DNA of 64,000 nucleotides from Azotimanducus sp965199815 (GCA_965199815.1 CBDATE010000034.1:414625-478624), one strand, 5' to 3'; shown: positions 8,816 to 19,394, numbered from the stretch's first letter. Numbers and translations: made by a program. The notes: generated by a model not told the origin, from the sequence alone.

Positions 8816-11001
8816 GGCACCAGAGTCATCTCATCGACCAAGGCCGTGGCACCATCCACATACTCCATCACCCAGAGCATGTAGCGGGAGTCCACATGGA
8901 TGCTGCGCGTGATGCGGGCATCAAAATCCCAGTCGGAGTTCACACTTTCGAGTGTGCCGTCAAATAGCAGGCCGACCAGTTCTCCTCGCCCGTTGACAGT
9001 CGGCGAGCCGGAATTGCCACCGGTTGAATCCAGATCGCTGAGAAAATTCACCGCCACCGACCCCAGTGATTCGAGTGCGTAGTCGCCATATTGACCAGCG
9101 CGGATTTGATCGAGCTGCACACTCGGTGCATCGAATGGATGCTCGCCGCGATGCTTGTGCAGTATTCCTTCGAGGCGCGTGAAAGGCTCGTAGATCAGAC
9201 CGTCCCGAGGCGAGCCGCCCATAACTCGCCCATAGGTTACGCGCAAGGTCGAGTTGGCATCCGGGTAGGCGGTGTGCCCTCCGGACTCCTGCCAGGCGAT
9301 GATGGCCTGCATATACGCGGGTTCGAGCAGGCTGCGACGTCCGGCACGTGCTTCCTCAATCTCTTCGTGTGCGATTGTTGATGGATACAGGGCCACTGCG
9401 AGTTGCATGAAGGGGTCGTCGCTCGACTCCAGCGCTGCAAGGCTCGCATCCATGAGGGATGCGCGGATGTGCGCCTGGTCGAGTTGGGTGCGCTGGTAAT
9501 AGCTGTCCAGCAGGCTGCTCAGTTCCGCGGCATCCAGCTTGTTATGCAAGCCCATGGCCGTGTTCAGATCGGAGGACTGGTTCTGTGCGGGCTGTGCAAG
9601 GTAGGCCGACAGGAAGTGCTGCCATTCGGCCTTGTCCACATCGGGGTGATAGCGGCGCTCCAGACGAGCAAGACGCTCGCGAACAAATCGCAGGTCCCTG
9701 TCCTGATATCCGGGTTCGCGTTCTGCATCGGGTTTTTGTCGCTCTTGCGCAAGTCGATACAGTTCCTCGGCCACGCCGAGCAACTGGCTGCGGGTGGCAT
9801 TCTCGAGCCAGTGGCGCTGTCTCTCTTCTTCGCCTGCCTCAGTGACCAGAGCGTCGAGCGCGGTGACCGCGCTTGCCAGCGATGCGGCATCCGGGTCTGA
9901 AGCGAGCCACTGCGCCAGACGCTCGTCACGCGCTGCGCGCCGCGTAATCAGGCCGCTCTTCCTGGCACCCTCGATCTGGCCTTCGGTATTCTTCAGATAA
10001 TTGTTCAGACCAGCGAGTCGCGATTCGTACAGGATGCGCGCCTCGCTACCGGCCGGTGCGGCAGCTTCGATTACCCCAATCCATTCTCTCAGCAGGGAGG
10101 CTTGTTGCGGGTAATTCCACTCGAATGTGTGCTTGACGCGCGCGTGGCGGGCATAGCGGGAGGTGCTCCCAGGATATCCCATCACCATCACGAAATCCCC
10201 GGCTTCAAGCCCGCCACTTGATACCTCGAGGTGATGCCGAGGCCGGAAGGGTCGGTTTTCGGGTGCGTAATCCGCGGGTGTACCGTCCGCGGACACATAG
10301 GCACGATAGAAGGCAAAGTCTCCGGTATGGCGTGGCCATTGCCAGTTGTCGATGTCACCCCCGAAGGCGCCGATTGCATCGGACGGCGAATAGACGATGC
10401 GCACATCGCGGATTTCCAGACGCTTGATGAGCTGATATTCAAGCCCGCCGAAGAAGGTCGCTACCCGACAGCGGTAGCCAGGATCAGATTCGCAGGATTT
10501 GACGAGTTCCTTGCGCCGCTGCTCGATTTGGTCGAATCGGTCGCGCGGTGCAAGCTCGGGAGCAAGCCCGTCCAGAACCTGACTCGTGACATCTTGCACA
10601 TCGGTGGTGACGAAGATGCGTGTGCCGGGCGCTGTACGCAGCTCTTCGTCCCGGGTGGCGGCGAGAAATCCGTCTTGCAGGTAATTGTGCTCGGGTGTCG
10701 AGTTGTATTGTACCGACCCTCTGGCGCAGTGGTGGTTGGTAACCACCAGTCCTTCCGGGGAGACGAAGGAAGCGGTACAGCCGCCGAGAGAAATGATGGC
10801 TCCCATCGGAAAGTCCGTGAGGCGAGTGAGGGACTTCGCGTCCAATTCAAGGCCGGCGCGCTCGAGTTCATCGGCCATGGAGGCCAGTTGGCCGGGCATG
10901 AACATGCCTTCTCCGGCGTGTGTGCCAGAAGCGATGAACAGTATCGTGGCACAGGCGATGATTCGAAGTGCGCCTGGCGGGGGCGGGGTGTCATGCATCA
11001 T
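8812..11001 (-). CDS. Exported S46-family serine peptidase (dipeptidyl-peptidase 7/11 type)
   Basis: 729 residues. S46 enzymes remove dipeptides from the N-terminus of peptides in the periplasm and help bacteria live on protein. N-terminal region: basic start, hydrophobic stretch IIACATILFIASG and a likely cleavage site near THAGEG, i.e. a signal peptide. Catalytic triad regions: TNHHCARGSVQYN (His, about residue 90), GGDIDNWQWPRHTGDFAFYR (Asp, with the family-typical NWQWPRHTGDF) and GGNSGSPTVNGRGELVG (Ser) near the C-terminus. Length fits the family (about 700-730). Whether it prefers hydrophobic (DPP7) or acidic (DPP11) P1 residues depends on a residue I cannot place without alignment. It is divergent from thrC and convergent with the oxidase, so probably a single-gene unit. 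Confidence 0.93.
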   Translation of the reverse strand: MMHDTPPPPGALRIIACATILFIASGTHAGEGMFMPGQLASMADELERAGLELDAKSLTRLTDFPMGAIISLGGCTASFVSPEGLVVTNHHCARGSVQYNSTPEHNYLQDGFLAATRDEELRTAPGTRIFVTTDVQDVTSQVLDGLAPELAPRDRFDQIEQRRKELVKSCESDPGYRCRVATFFGGLEYQLIKRLEIRDVRIVYSPSDAIGAFGGDIDNWQWPRHTGDFAFYRAYVSADGTPADYAPENRPFRPRHHLEVSSGGLEAGDFVMVMGYPGSTSRYARHARVKHTFEWNYPQQASLLREWIGVIEAAAPAGSEARILYESRLAGLNNYLKNTEGQIEGARKSGLITRRAARDERLAQWLASDPDAASLASAVTALDALVTEAGEEERQRHWLENATRSQLLGVAEELYRLAQERQKPDAEREPGYQDRDLRFVRERLARLERRYHPDVDKAEWQHFLSAYLAQPAQNQSSDLNTAMGLHNKLDAAELSSLLDSYYQRTQLDQAHIRASLMDASLAALESSDDPFMQLAVALYPSTIAHEEIEEARAGRRSLLEPAYMQAIIAWQESGGHTAYPDANSTLRVTYGRVMGGSPRDGLIYEPFTRLEGILHKHRGEHPFDAPSVQLDQIRAGQYGDYALESLGSVAVNFLSDLDSTGGNSGSPTVNGRGELVGLLFDGTLESVNSDWDFDARITRSIHVDSRYMLWVMEYVDGATALVDEMTLVP

Positions 11002-11235
11002 TCATGTTCCTCGAGTGAAGGGAGGCGTGAAGGTTCTATCTCGAATTGTCTGCTGCCTTGGTGTCAGAGATGTATTTTCACAGATTTTGCCGCGGCCTGT
11101 TTCTGCCTGTACGGCAAGGCAGTGCGCTATCATCCTGTTATCAGCCTCCCGTCACACAGTGTCCTGCTCGATTACCTTGTCAACCGCCTGGCAATATGTT
11201 GCCCCACCTGAAATGCCTTGCCTGAAGTCCATCCC

Positions 11236-12615
11236 ATGCGCTATCTGAGTTCGCGCGGCAAGACACCGCTCATGACCTTCGATCAGGCAGTGCTTGAAGG
11301 ACTTGCGCCGGATGGCGGCCTGCTGTTGCCCGAACGCATTCCCTGGGTTGGCGATAAACTCGCTGATTTTGCAGACCTTTCCTACATGGAGTTCTGCCGC
11401 ATATTTATCAGGCATCTGTGTTCGCATGACCTTGATCTGTCAGCGCTCATCAAGCGAGCCTACAGCACGTTTGATACACCTGATGTCGTTGCCTTTCGTG
11501 AGCTTGAAGATGTCACCTTGCTGGAACTCTTTCACGGCCCCACGCTCGCCTTCAAGGATATCGCCCTGCAATTTCTCGGTCATCTGTTTGAGCGGTTGCT
11601 CGAACGCAGTGGACGGGCACTCAACATTCTTGGTGCTACCAGTGGCGATACCGGCAGCGCGGCGATTCACGCCATCGCTGGCCGTGAGGCCATGCGTATC
11701 TTCATACTCTATCCACGTGGTCGGGTGAGCCGCTTGCAGGAGCAGCAGATGATCTCGGTACGCTCCCCCAATGTGTCATGTCTGGTGGTCGATGGCAGCT
11801 TCGATGACTGTCAGTATTTGGTCAAGACGCTGTTTGCAGACCTCGATTTCAAGCAGGCGATGAGCCTCGGCGCGGTCAATTCCGTGAATTGGGCGCGCAT
11901 TCTGGCGCAAGCCGTGTATTACGGTTATGCGGCTATGCGGTCAGGGCGCGGCAGGCCCATCATTCCGGTGGTGCCGACTGGCAATTTCGGCAACATCTTC
12001 TCCGGATATCTCGCCATGCGCATGGGTTTCCCGATTGCGCGCCTCGTGCTGGCCACTAACGAGAACGACATTCTCGCGCGCTTCCTGTCGTCCGGCCTCT
12101 ACAAGAGAGGCCGTGTACAGCCCACCGAAAGCCCGTCCATGGACATACAGTCGGCGAGCAACATCGAGCGTCTTCTCTACTACCAGTTCGATGAGGACGG
12201 AGACCGGGTCTCGGATTTCATGGCGCGGTTTGCGCGCGAAGGGGAGGCGCGTCTCGAAGTACGCGAACAGGCGCACTTCAGAGATGCCATCATGGGTGTT
12301 CGTGTGGACAGGGAAGAAATGCGCGCCTGTATCCGGCAGGTGTATGAAAGCACTGGCTATCTGGTGGACCCGCACACAGCCATCGGTGTGGCGGCGGCGC
12401 GCAAGGTGCGCTCGGCATTGCCATCGGGTACGCCCGTGTGTCTGGCCACCGCGCATCCGGCCAAATTCCCCGAAACGATTGAGCAGATTACCGGTGAGTG
12501 GGTCACGCATCCGAGGCTCGAAGCGATCGTTCAGGGGGCTGGCCGCGCGACCGGGATGTCGGTCAGCCTGGATGCCTTGAAAGCGCATATCAGCGCTCGT
12601 GTGAGCGCTGATTGA
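11236..12615 (+). CDS. thrC: Threonine synthase
   Basis: 459 residues from the ATG at 11236; a TTG 18 bases upstream is in frame, but MRYLSSRGKTPLMTFDQAVL is the usual beginning of this family. The enzyme converts O-phosphohomoserine to threonine with pyridoxal phosphate. Seen: LFHGPTLAFKDIALQF with the PLP lysine (about K107), GATSGDTGSAAIHA (phosphate/PLP binding), VVPTGNFGNIFSGYLA and a C-terminal TAHPAKFPETIEQ, all typical. The next reading frame, the first copy of the ATPase/nuclease array, begins only 27 bp after the stop, so it may be cotranscribed; hom and thrB, common partners, are not in the window. Confidence 0.95.
   Translation: MRYLSSRGKTPLMTFDQAVLEGLAPDGGLLLPERIPWVGDKLADFADLSYMEFCRIFIRHLCSHDLDLSALIKRAYSTFDTPDVVAFRELEDVTLLELFHGPTLAFKDIALQFLGHLFERLLERSGRALNILGATSGDTGSAAIHAIAGREAMRIFILYPRGRVSRLQEQQMISVRSPNVSCLVVDGSFDDCQYLVKTLFADLDFKQAMSLGAVNSVNWARILAQAVYYGYAAMRSGRGRPIIPVVPTGNFGNIFSGYLAMRMGFPIARLVLATNENDILARFLSSGLYKRGRVQPTESPSMDIQSASNIERLLYYQFDEDGDRVSDFMARFAREGEARLEVREQAHFRDAIMGVRVDREEMRACIRQVYESTGYLVDPHTAIGVAAARKVRSALPSGTPVCLATAHPAKFPETIEQITGEWVTHPRLEAIVQGAGRATGMSVSLDALKAHISARVSAD
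12589..12612 (+). terminator. Perfect hairpin at the end of thrC
   Basis: ATCAGCGCTC, loop GTGT, GAGCGCTGAT: a perfect 10-bp stem ending just before the thrC stop codon. No T-run follows. It may slow or partly stop transcription into the ATPase array, or simply be coding sequence. Confidence 0.3.
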
Positions 12616-12642
12616 GCAGTCGTTCGGCGGAATCGACAGACC

Positions 12643-14079
12643 ATGAAAAAGAAGCTTCCCATCGGCATTCAGACCTTCCGAACGATTCGCGAGGAGGGCT
12701 ACTACTATGTGGACAAGACTGCGTGGGCACAGCGACTGGAGGCGGAGGGTACGCATTACTTTCTGTCGCGTCCGCGGCGCTTTGGCAAGAGTTTGTTCCT
12801 TGATACGTTGAAGGAACTGTTCGAGGGCAGTGAGGAACTGTTCAGGGGGCTGGCCATCCACGGGGATTGGGACTGGTCGGTGCGCTATCCGGTGGTGCGG
12901 CTCAGCTTCGGGTCGGGCAACTTCAAGAAGCCTGGGTCCGTGTGTACAAGCCTGATGGCGCAGTTGGATACCGCCGAGCAGAAGATTTCGGTGGAGCTGC
13001 GTTATGACACGGCACCGGAGCGCTTCGGCTACCTGATTCGCACCCTGCATGAGCACACGGGTCAGCGCGTGGTGGTGCTGGTGGATGAATATGACAAGCC
13101 CATTCTGGATGCACTGGAGACACCGGAGGTGGCGCGCGCCAACCGTGATTTCCTGCGTGGGCTCTACGCCGTCATCAAGGACAGCGACGCACACATCAAA
13201 TTCACCTTCCTCACAGGTGTGAGCAAGTTCTCCAAGGTCAGCCTGTTCTCGGGACTTAATAATCTGTGGGACCTTACTCTGGACCCGGACTATTCGGTCA
13301 TCTGTGGCTACACGGACCGCGACCTCGACGAGGTGTTCGCTGCGGAACTGCCCGGTCTCGACCGGCAAGCTATCCGCGACTGGTACAACGGCTACAACTG
13401 GCTTGGCGAGGACAAGGTGTACAACCCCTTTGATGTGCTCAAACTCTTCCGCGCCCGCAAGTTCAAGCCCTGGTGGTTCGAGACCGGTTCTCCGACCTTC
13501 CTGATCGATATGCTGGTCAAGCGCGGGGTGAGCCCGCTACGGCTGGACGACATGATCGCTAACGAAGGGCTGCTGTCCACCTTTGATGTGGAGGACATGG
13601 CCACCGAGGCGCTGCTGTTCCAGACAGGGTACCTGACCATCAAGGAGGTTGATGAGGACGAGGGCAGCACTGATTACCGGCTGGGCTATCCGAATCGTGA
13701 GGTGCGCCTGAGTTTGAACAGAATTCTGCTGGAGCAGCTGACGGGGAAGAGCACTCACAGTGCAGACGCGAAGAGGTTGCGCGAGCTGCTGGCGGCGGGC
13801 AACACCGATGGACTCGAGGCGCACCTTGAAGCCTTCTACGACAACATTCCGTACGAATGGCACACCAACACCAACATGGCTCGCTTCGAGGGATACTTTG
13901 CGAGCGTGTTCTATGCCCATTTCGCGGCCGCTCTGGGTTCTGCCACCATCACGGTGGAGGACAGCAGCAGTCGTGGGCGGGCTGACCTGACGGTACGCCT
14001 TGCCGAACGGGTGTACATCTTCGAGTTCAAGGTGGTGGAGCGAGCCGGGGCAGGGCGCGGCCATGGCGCAGCTGCGTGA
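12643..14079 (+). CDS. Array copy 1: AAA-ATPase-like + PD-(D/E)XK nuclease (long form, frameshifted tail)
   Basis: 478 residues as read. N-terminal AAA-ATPase-like domain (PF09820 type by pattern): start MKKKLPIGIQTF, EEGYYYVDKTAWA, P-loop-like SRPRRFGKSLFLDTL, Walker-B-like VVVLVDEYDKPIL, then DWYNGYNW and WWFETGSPTFLID. C-terminal DUF1703-type nuclease domain with the Asp of GRAD and E-x-K of IFEFKVV. The variable segment after VVRL is of type A (SFGSGNFKKPGS). Compared with copies 3, 7 and 9 there is one extra G near 14055 (GCAGGGCGC against GCAGGCGTG). This shifts the frame, ends the protein early and leaves the normal tail readable to 14191 in another frame. The catalytic residues precede the shift, so activity may remain. 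Function of the family is unknown. Confidence 0.85.
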   Translation: MKKKLPIGIQTFRTIREEGYYYVDKTAWAQRLEAEGTHYFLSRPRRFGKSLFLDTLKELFEGSEELFRGLAIHGDWDWSVRYPVVRLSFGSGNFKKPGSVCTSLMAQLDTAEQKISVELRYDTAPERFGYLIRTLHEHTGQRVVVLVDEYDKPILDALETPEVARANRDFLRGLYAVIKDSDAHIKFTFLTGVSKFSKVSLFSGLNNLWDLTLDPDYSVICGYTDRDLDEVFAAELPGLDRQAIRDWYNGYNWLGEDKVYNPFDVLKLFRARKFKPWWFETGSPTFLIDMLVKRGVSPLRLDDMIANEGLLSTFDVEDMATEALLFQTGYLTIKEVDEDEGSTDYRLGYPNREVRLSLNRILLEQLTGKSTHSADAKRLRELLAAGNTDGLEAHLEAFYDNIPYEWHTNTNMARFEGYFASVFYAHFAAALGSATITVEDSSSRGRADLTVRLAERVYIFEFKVVERAGAGRGHGAAA

Positions 14080-14219
14080 GCGCAACTATGCGAACAAGTA
14101 CCAGATGCTCGGCAAGTCGATACATCTGGTAGCGGTCGAGTTCAGCAGCGAATCGCGCAATCTGGTGAGATTCAAGGCAGAGCGGGCGTGACCTTGGTGA
14201 TTTACGGTATCGACAGACC

Positions 14220-15386
14220 ATGAAGAAGAAACTTCCCATCGGCATTCAGACCTTCCGCGAGATTCGCGAGGAGGGGTACTACTACGTGGACAAGACCGCG
14301 TGGGCACAGCGACTGCAGGCGGAGGGGAAGCATTACTTCCTGTCGCGTCCGCGGCGTTTCGGCAAGAGTTTGTTCCTTGATACGTTGAAGGAACTGTTCG
14401 AGGGCAGCGAGGAGCTGTTCAGGGGGCTGGCCATCCACGAGGACTGGGACTGGTCGGTGCGCTATCCGGTGGTACGACTCAGCTTCGGAGATGAGAGTTT
14501 CACCAAGGCCGACTGCTTGGAAACGAACTTGGCTCATCAACTGGCGCGGGAGGAGCGTCGATGGCAGGTTGCCCCCTTGTCCTCCATGCCTTCAGGGCGC
14601 TTTGCAGATTTGCTGGAAACTCTGCATGAGCGCACGGGTCAGCGCGTGGTGGTGCTGGTGGATGAATACGACAAGCCTATCCTGGACGCGCTGGAGACAC
14701 CGGAGGTGGCGCGCGCCAACCGCAACTTCCTGCTCGGGGTTTACTCCGTCATCAAGGACAGCGACGCACACATCAAGTTCAGCTTCCTCACGGGCGTGAG
14801 CAATTTCCCCAGAGCCGGCCTGTTCTCGGGGCTTAATAACCTGAGAGACATCACCCTTGATCCGCGCTATTCCGCTATCTGTGGCTACACGGAACGCGAC
14901 CTCGACGAGGTGTTCGTCGCGGAACTGCCCGGCCTCGACCGGCAGGCTATCCGCGACTGGTACAACGGCTACAACTGGCTTGGCGAGGACAAGGTGTACA
15001 ACCCCTTCGATGTATTGCTGCTGTTTGCCGAGCGCAAGTTCAAGCCCTGGTGGTTCGAGACCGGTTCTCCGACCTTCCTGATCGACACCCTGATCAAGCG
15101 CGAGGTCAGCCCGCTGGAGCTGGACGATATGATTGCTGGCGAAGGGTTGCTGTCCACCTTCGATGTGGAGGACATGGCCACCGAGGCGCTGCTGTTTCAG
15201 ACGGGGTACCTGACTATCAAGGAGGTTGATGAGGACGAGGGCAGCACTGATTACCGGCTGGGCTACCCGAACCGCGAGGTGCGTCTGAGTATGAATCGGT
15301 GCCTGCTGGCGGAGGGCGACACCATTCCGGTCGAGTTCAGCAGCGAATCGCGCTCTCTGGTGGGGTTCAAGGCAGAGCGGGTGTAA
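14220..15386 (+). CDS. Array copy 2: AAA-ATPase-like protein, nuclease domain deleted (short form)
   Basis: 388 residues. The ATPase domain is intact (P-loop-like RPRRFGKS, VLVDEYD). After the motif EVRLSMNRCLL the sequence jumps through AEGDTIP straight to VEFSSESRSLVGF, the extreme tail of the long form. About 130 residues holding the GRAD and E-x-K nuclease residues are gone, yet the frame is kept. Variable segment type B (SFGDESFTKADCLETNL). Nearly identical to copy 6. It could be a regulator or partner of the long forms, or a decaying copy; the preserved frame in copies 2, 6 and 8 argues for selection or for recent copying. Confidence 0.8.
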   Translation: MKKKLPIGIQTFREIREEGYYYVDKTAWAQRLQAEGKHYFLSRPRRFGKSLFLDTLKELFEGSEELFRGLAIHEDWDWSVRYPVVRLSFGDESFTKADCLETNLAHQLAREERRWQVAPLSSMPSGRFADLLETLHERTGQRVVVLVDEYDKPILDALETPEVARANRNFLLGVYSVIKDSDAHIKFSFLTGVSNFPRAGLFSGLNNLRDITLDPRYSAICGYTERDLDEVFVAELPGLDRQAIRDWYNGYNWLGEDKVYNPFDVLLLFAERKFKPWWFETGSPTFLIDTLIKREVSPLELDDMIAGEGLLSTFDVEDMATEALLFQTGYLTIKEVDEDEGSTDYRLGYPNREVRLSMNRCLLAEGDTIPVEFSSESRSLVGFKAERV

Positions 15387-15414
15387 TCTTGGTGAGTTAC
15401 GGTATCGACAGACC

Positions 15415-16971
15415 ATGAAAAAGAAACTTCCTATCGGCATTCAGACCTTCCGCGAGATTCGTGAGGAGGGCTACTACTACGTGGACAAGACCGCGTGGGC
15501 GCAGCGGCTGGAGGCGGAGGGGAAGCATTACTTCCTGTCGCGTCCGCGGCGTTTCGGCAAGAGTTTGTTCCTTGATACGTTGAAGGAACTGTTCGAGGGC
15601 AGTGAGGAACTGTTCAGGGGGCTGGCCATCCACGGGGAATGGGACTGGTCGGTGCACTATCCGGTGGTGCGACTCGACTTCGGAGGGGACGAGTACGGCA
15701 GGACCGGTCAATTGGAAAACGCCCTCATGGAGCTGCTCAATGCTGCCGAGCAAGAGGCTTCGGTGGAGCCGTGCTACAACATGGCACCGGGCCGTTTTCG
15801 ACACCTGATTCGCACTCTGCACCAGCGCACGGGTCAGCGCGTGGTGGTGCTGGTGGATGAATACGACAAGCCTATTCTGGATGCACTGGAGACACCGGAG
15901 GTGGCGCGCGCCAACCGCGACCTCCTGCGCGGACTTTACTCGAATATCAAGGCTTGCGACGCACACATCAAGTTCAGCTTCCTTACGGGCGTGAGCAAGT
16001 TCTCCAAGGTCAGCCTGTTTTCGGGGCTTAATAATCTGAAAGACATCACCCTTGATCCGCGCTGTTCCGCCATCTGTGGCTACACGGACCACGACCTTGA
16101 CGAGGTGTTCGCCGCGGAACTGCCCGGTCTCGACCGGCAAGCCATCCGCGACTGGTACAACGGCTACAACTGGCTCGGCGAGGAGAGTGTGTACAACCCC
16201 TTTGATGTGCTGTTGCTGTTCGACTACCACGAATTCGATTCCTGGTGGTTCGAGACTGGCTCTCCGACCTTTCTGGTTGATATGCTGGTCAAGCGCGAGG
16301 TCAGTTCGCTGGAGCTGGACGGCATGTTTGCCGACAAAAAACTGCTGTCCGCCTTTGATGTGGACGAGATGGCCACCGAGGCGCTGCTGTTCCAGACCGG
16401 TTACCTGACTATCAGGGCAGTCGAGAGGCGTGGCGACAGCACATACTATCGGCTGGGGTACCCGAACCGCGAGGTGCGCCTGAGTCTGAATCAGCGCCTG
16501 CTGGCGCGGCTGACGAGCGACCCCAAGGTGGGCGAGAACGCCTTCAAGCTCCACGAATTGATGGTGGCAGGCGACATCGCCGGAATGAAGAAGCTGTTTA
16601 GCGCCTTCTACTTCGGCATTCCGTACGAATGGCACACCAGGAATGACATCGCCCGTTTCGAGGGGTATTACGCGAGCGTGTTCTATGCCTGTTTCACGGC
16701 GGCACTGGGTTCTACCGCTATCATCACAGCGGAGGACAGCAGCAGCCACGGGCGCGCTGATTTGGTGGTGCGCTATCGGGGACGGGTGTACATCTTCGAG
16801 TTCAAGGTGGTGGAGCGAGCCGGGGCAGGCGTGGCCATAACGCAGATGCATGAGCGTAACTACGCGAACAAGTATCAGGAGCTTGGCGAGCCGATATACC
16901 TGATAGCGGTCGAGTTCAGCAGCGAATCGCGCTCTCTGGTGGGGTTCAAGGCAGAGCGGGTGTCATCCTGA
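15415..16971 (+). CDS. Array copy 3: AAA-ATPase-like + PD-(D/E)XK nuclease (long form, intact)
   Basis: 518 residues, all motifs present: RPRRFGKSLFLDT, VVVLVDEYDKPIL, DWYNGYNWLGEE, then the nuclease core with GRADLVVRYRGRVYIFEFKV and a following QMHERNYANKY helix. Variable segment type C (DFGGDEYGRTGQLENALMEL). A second local difference, LLFDYHEFDSWW, is unique to this copy. The start ATG lies 28 bp after copy 2 and has no clear Shine-Dalgarno sequence. Nuclease activity is inferred from the D...ExK pattern only; such proteins are abundant in some Bacteroidetes and other genomes without an established role. Confidence 0.85.
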   Translation: MKKKLPIGIQTFREIREEGYYYVDKTAWAQRLEAEGKHYFLSRPRRFGKSLFLDTLKELFEGSEELFRGLAIHGEWDWSVHYPVVRLDFGGDEYGRTGQLENALMELLNAAEQEASVEPCYNMAPGRFRHLIRTLHQRTGQRVVVLVDEYDKPILDALETPEVARANRDLLRGLYSNIKACDAHIKFSFLTGVSKFSKVSLFSGLNNLKDITLDPRCSAICGYTDHDLDEVFAAELPGLDRQAIRDWYNGYNWLGEESVYNPFDVLLLFDYHEFDSWWFETGSPTFLVDMLVKREVSSLELDGMFADKKLLSAFDVDEMATEALLFQTGYLTIRAVERRGDSTYYRLGYPNREVRLSLNQRLLARLTSDPKVGENAFKLHELMVAGDIAGMKKLFSAFYFGIPYEWHTRNDIARFEGYYASVFYACFTAALGSTAIITAEDSSSHGRADLVVRYRGRVYIFEFKVVERAGAGVAITQMHERNYANKYQELGEPIYLIAVEFSSESRSLVGFKAERVSS

Positions 16972-16993
16972 TGAGTTACGGTATCTACAGACC

Positions 16994-18159
16994 ATGAAGA
17001 AGAAGCTTCCTATCGGCATTCAGACCTTCCGCGAGATTCGCGAGGAGGGCTACTACTATGTGGACAAGACCGCGTGGGCACAGCGGCTGGAGGCGGAGGG
17101 TACGCATTACTTTCTGTCGCGTCCGCGGCGTTTCGGCAAGAGTTTGTTCCTTGATACGTTGAAGGAACTGTTCGAGGGCAGTGAGGAGCTGTTCAGGGGG
17201 CTGGCCATCCACGGGGATTGGGACTGGTCGGTGCGCTATCCGGTGGTACGGCTCAGCTTCGGGTCGGGCAACTTCAAAGCCTGGGTCTGTGTGTACAAGC
17301 CTGATGGCGCAATTGGATACTGCCGAGCAAGAGGCTTCGGTGGAGCCGCTTGCTACGACACGGCACCGGGCGCTTTCGACACCTGATTCGCACCCTGCAT
17401 GAGCGCACGGGTCAGCGCGTGGTGGTGCTGGTGGATGAATACGACAAGCCCATTCTGGATGCACTGGAGACCCCGGAGGTGGCGCGCACCAACCGCAATT
17501 TCCTGCTCGGGGTTTACTCGAATATCAAGGCTTGCGACGCACACATCAAGTTCAGCTTCCTCACGGGCGTGAGCAATTTCCCCAGAGCCGGCCTGTTCTC
17601 GGGGCTTAACAACCTGGAAGACATCACCCTTTATCCGCGCTATTCCGCTGTCTGTGGCTACACGGACCGCGACCTCGACGAGGTGTTCGCCGCGGAACTG
17701 CCCGGTCTCGACCGGCAGGCTATCCGCGACTGGTACAACGGCTACAACTGGCTTGGCGAGGACAAGGTGTACAACCCCTTCGATGTACTCAAACTCTTCC
17801 GCAACCGCGAGTTCAAGCCCTGGTGGTTCGAGACCGGTTCTCCGACCTTCCTGATCGACACCCTGATCAAGCGCGAGGTCAGCCCGCTGGAGCTGGACGA
17901 TATGATTGCTGGCAAAGGGTTGCTGTCCACCTTCGATGTGGAGGACATGGCCACCGAGGCGCTGCTGTTTCAGACGGGTTACCTGACCATCCGGGCAGTC
18001 GAGAAGCGTGGCGACAGCACGTACTACCGGCTGGGCTACCCGAACCGCGAGGTGCGTCTGAGTATGAATCGGTGCCTGCTGGCGGAGGGCGACACCATTC
18101 CGGTCGAGTTCAGCAGCGAATCGCGCTCTCTGGTGGGGTTCAAGGCAGAGCGGGTGTAA
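16994..18159 (+). pseudogene. Array copy 4: broken short form
   Basis: Starts normally at MKKKLPIGIQTF but is interrupted by small indels in the variable segment (type A). Against copy 8, two bases are missing near 17278, two are added near 17350 and one is missing near 17370. The first frame stops at 17386, and a second frame beginning inside the gene covers the rest of the ATPase domain to 18159. The nuclease domain is deleted with the same short-form junction (GDTIP then VEFSSES). Likely inactive, though it can still act as a donor for gene conversion. Confidence 0.8.
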
Positions 18160-18187
18160 TCTTGGTGAGTTACGGTATCGACAGACC

Positions 18188-19375
18188 ATGAAAAAGAAAC
18201 TTCCTATCGGCATTCAGACCTTCCGCGAGATTCGTGAGGAGGGCTACTACTACGTGGACAAGACCGCGTGGGCACAGCGGCTGGAGGCGGAGGGGAAGCA
18301 TTACTTTCTGTCGCGTCCGCGGCGTTTCGGCAAGAGTTTGTTCCTTGATACGTTGAAGGAACTGTTCGAGGGCAGTGAGGAGCTGTTCAGGGGGCTGGCC
18401 ATCCACGGGGATTGGGACTGGTCGGTGCGCTATCCGGTGGTACGGCTCAGACTTCGGAGTCGGGACGAGTACTTCAAGGAGCCTGGGTCAATGTGTGTAC
18501 AACGCCCTGATGGCGCAATGCTGGATACTGTCGAGCAAGAGGCTTCGGTGGAGCCGCGCTACGACATGGCACCGGAGCCGTTTTCGGTCATCTGATTCGC
18601 ACCCTGCATGAGCGCACGGGTCAGCGCGTGGTGGTGCTGGTGGATGAATACGACAAGCCTATTCTGGATGCACTGGAGACACCGGAGGTGGCGCGCGCCA
18701 ACCGCGACCTCCTGCGCGGACTTTACTCGAATATCAAGGCTTGCGACGCACACATCAAGTTCAGCTTCCTCACGGGCGTGAGCAAGTTCTCCAAGGTCAG
18801 CCTGTTTTCGGGGATCAACAATCTGGGGACATCACCCTTTATCCGCGCTATTCCGCCATCTGTGGCTACACGGACCACGACCTTGATGAGGTATTCGCCG
18901 AGGAACTGCCCGGTCTCGACCGGCAAGCCATCCGCGACTGGTACAACGGCTACAACTGGCTTGGCGAGGACAAGGTGTACAACCCCTTCGATGTACTCAA
19001 ACTCTTCCGCAACCGTGAGTTCAAGCCCTGGTGGTTCGAGACCGGTTCTCCGACCTTCCTGATTGATACGCTGGTCAAGCGCGGGGTCAGCCCGCTGGAG
19101 CTGGACGATATGATTACTGGCGAAGGGGTGCTGTCCACCTTCGATGTGGAGGACATGGCCACCGAGGCGCTGCTGTTTCAGACGGGGTACCTGACCATCC
19201 GGGCAGTCGAGAAGCGTGGCGACAGCACGTACTACCGGCTGGGCTACCCGAACCGCGAGGTGCGTTTGAGTATGAATCAGCGCCTGCAGGTGGAGGGCGA
19301 CACCATTCCGGTCGAGTTCAGCAGCGAATCGCGCACTCTGGTGGGTTCAAGGCAGAGGAGGTGTCATCCTCGTGA
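18188..19375 (+). pseudogene. Array copy 5: broken short form, 3' frame runs into copy 6
   Basis: Three kinds of damage are visible: indels in the variable segment (frame closes at 18595), a missing base near 18828 (CTGGGGAC against CTGTGGGAC elsewhere), and a missing G near 19343 (GGTGGGTTC against GGTGGGGTTC). The last one removes the stop, so a frame opening within this copy reads on through the linker and in frame into copy 6, ending at 20561. Short-form deletion of the nuclease domain is present. Confidence 0.8.
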
Positions 19376-19394
19376 GATACGGTATCGACAAACC

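Noticed and set aside
10231..11211. 326-codon plus-strand frame opposite the S46 peptidase
   Set aside because: Antisense to a gene with clear catalytic motifs; no recognised domain in the shadow frame.
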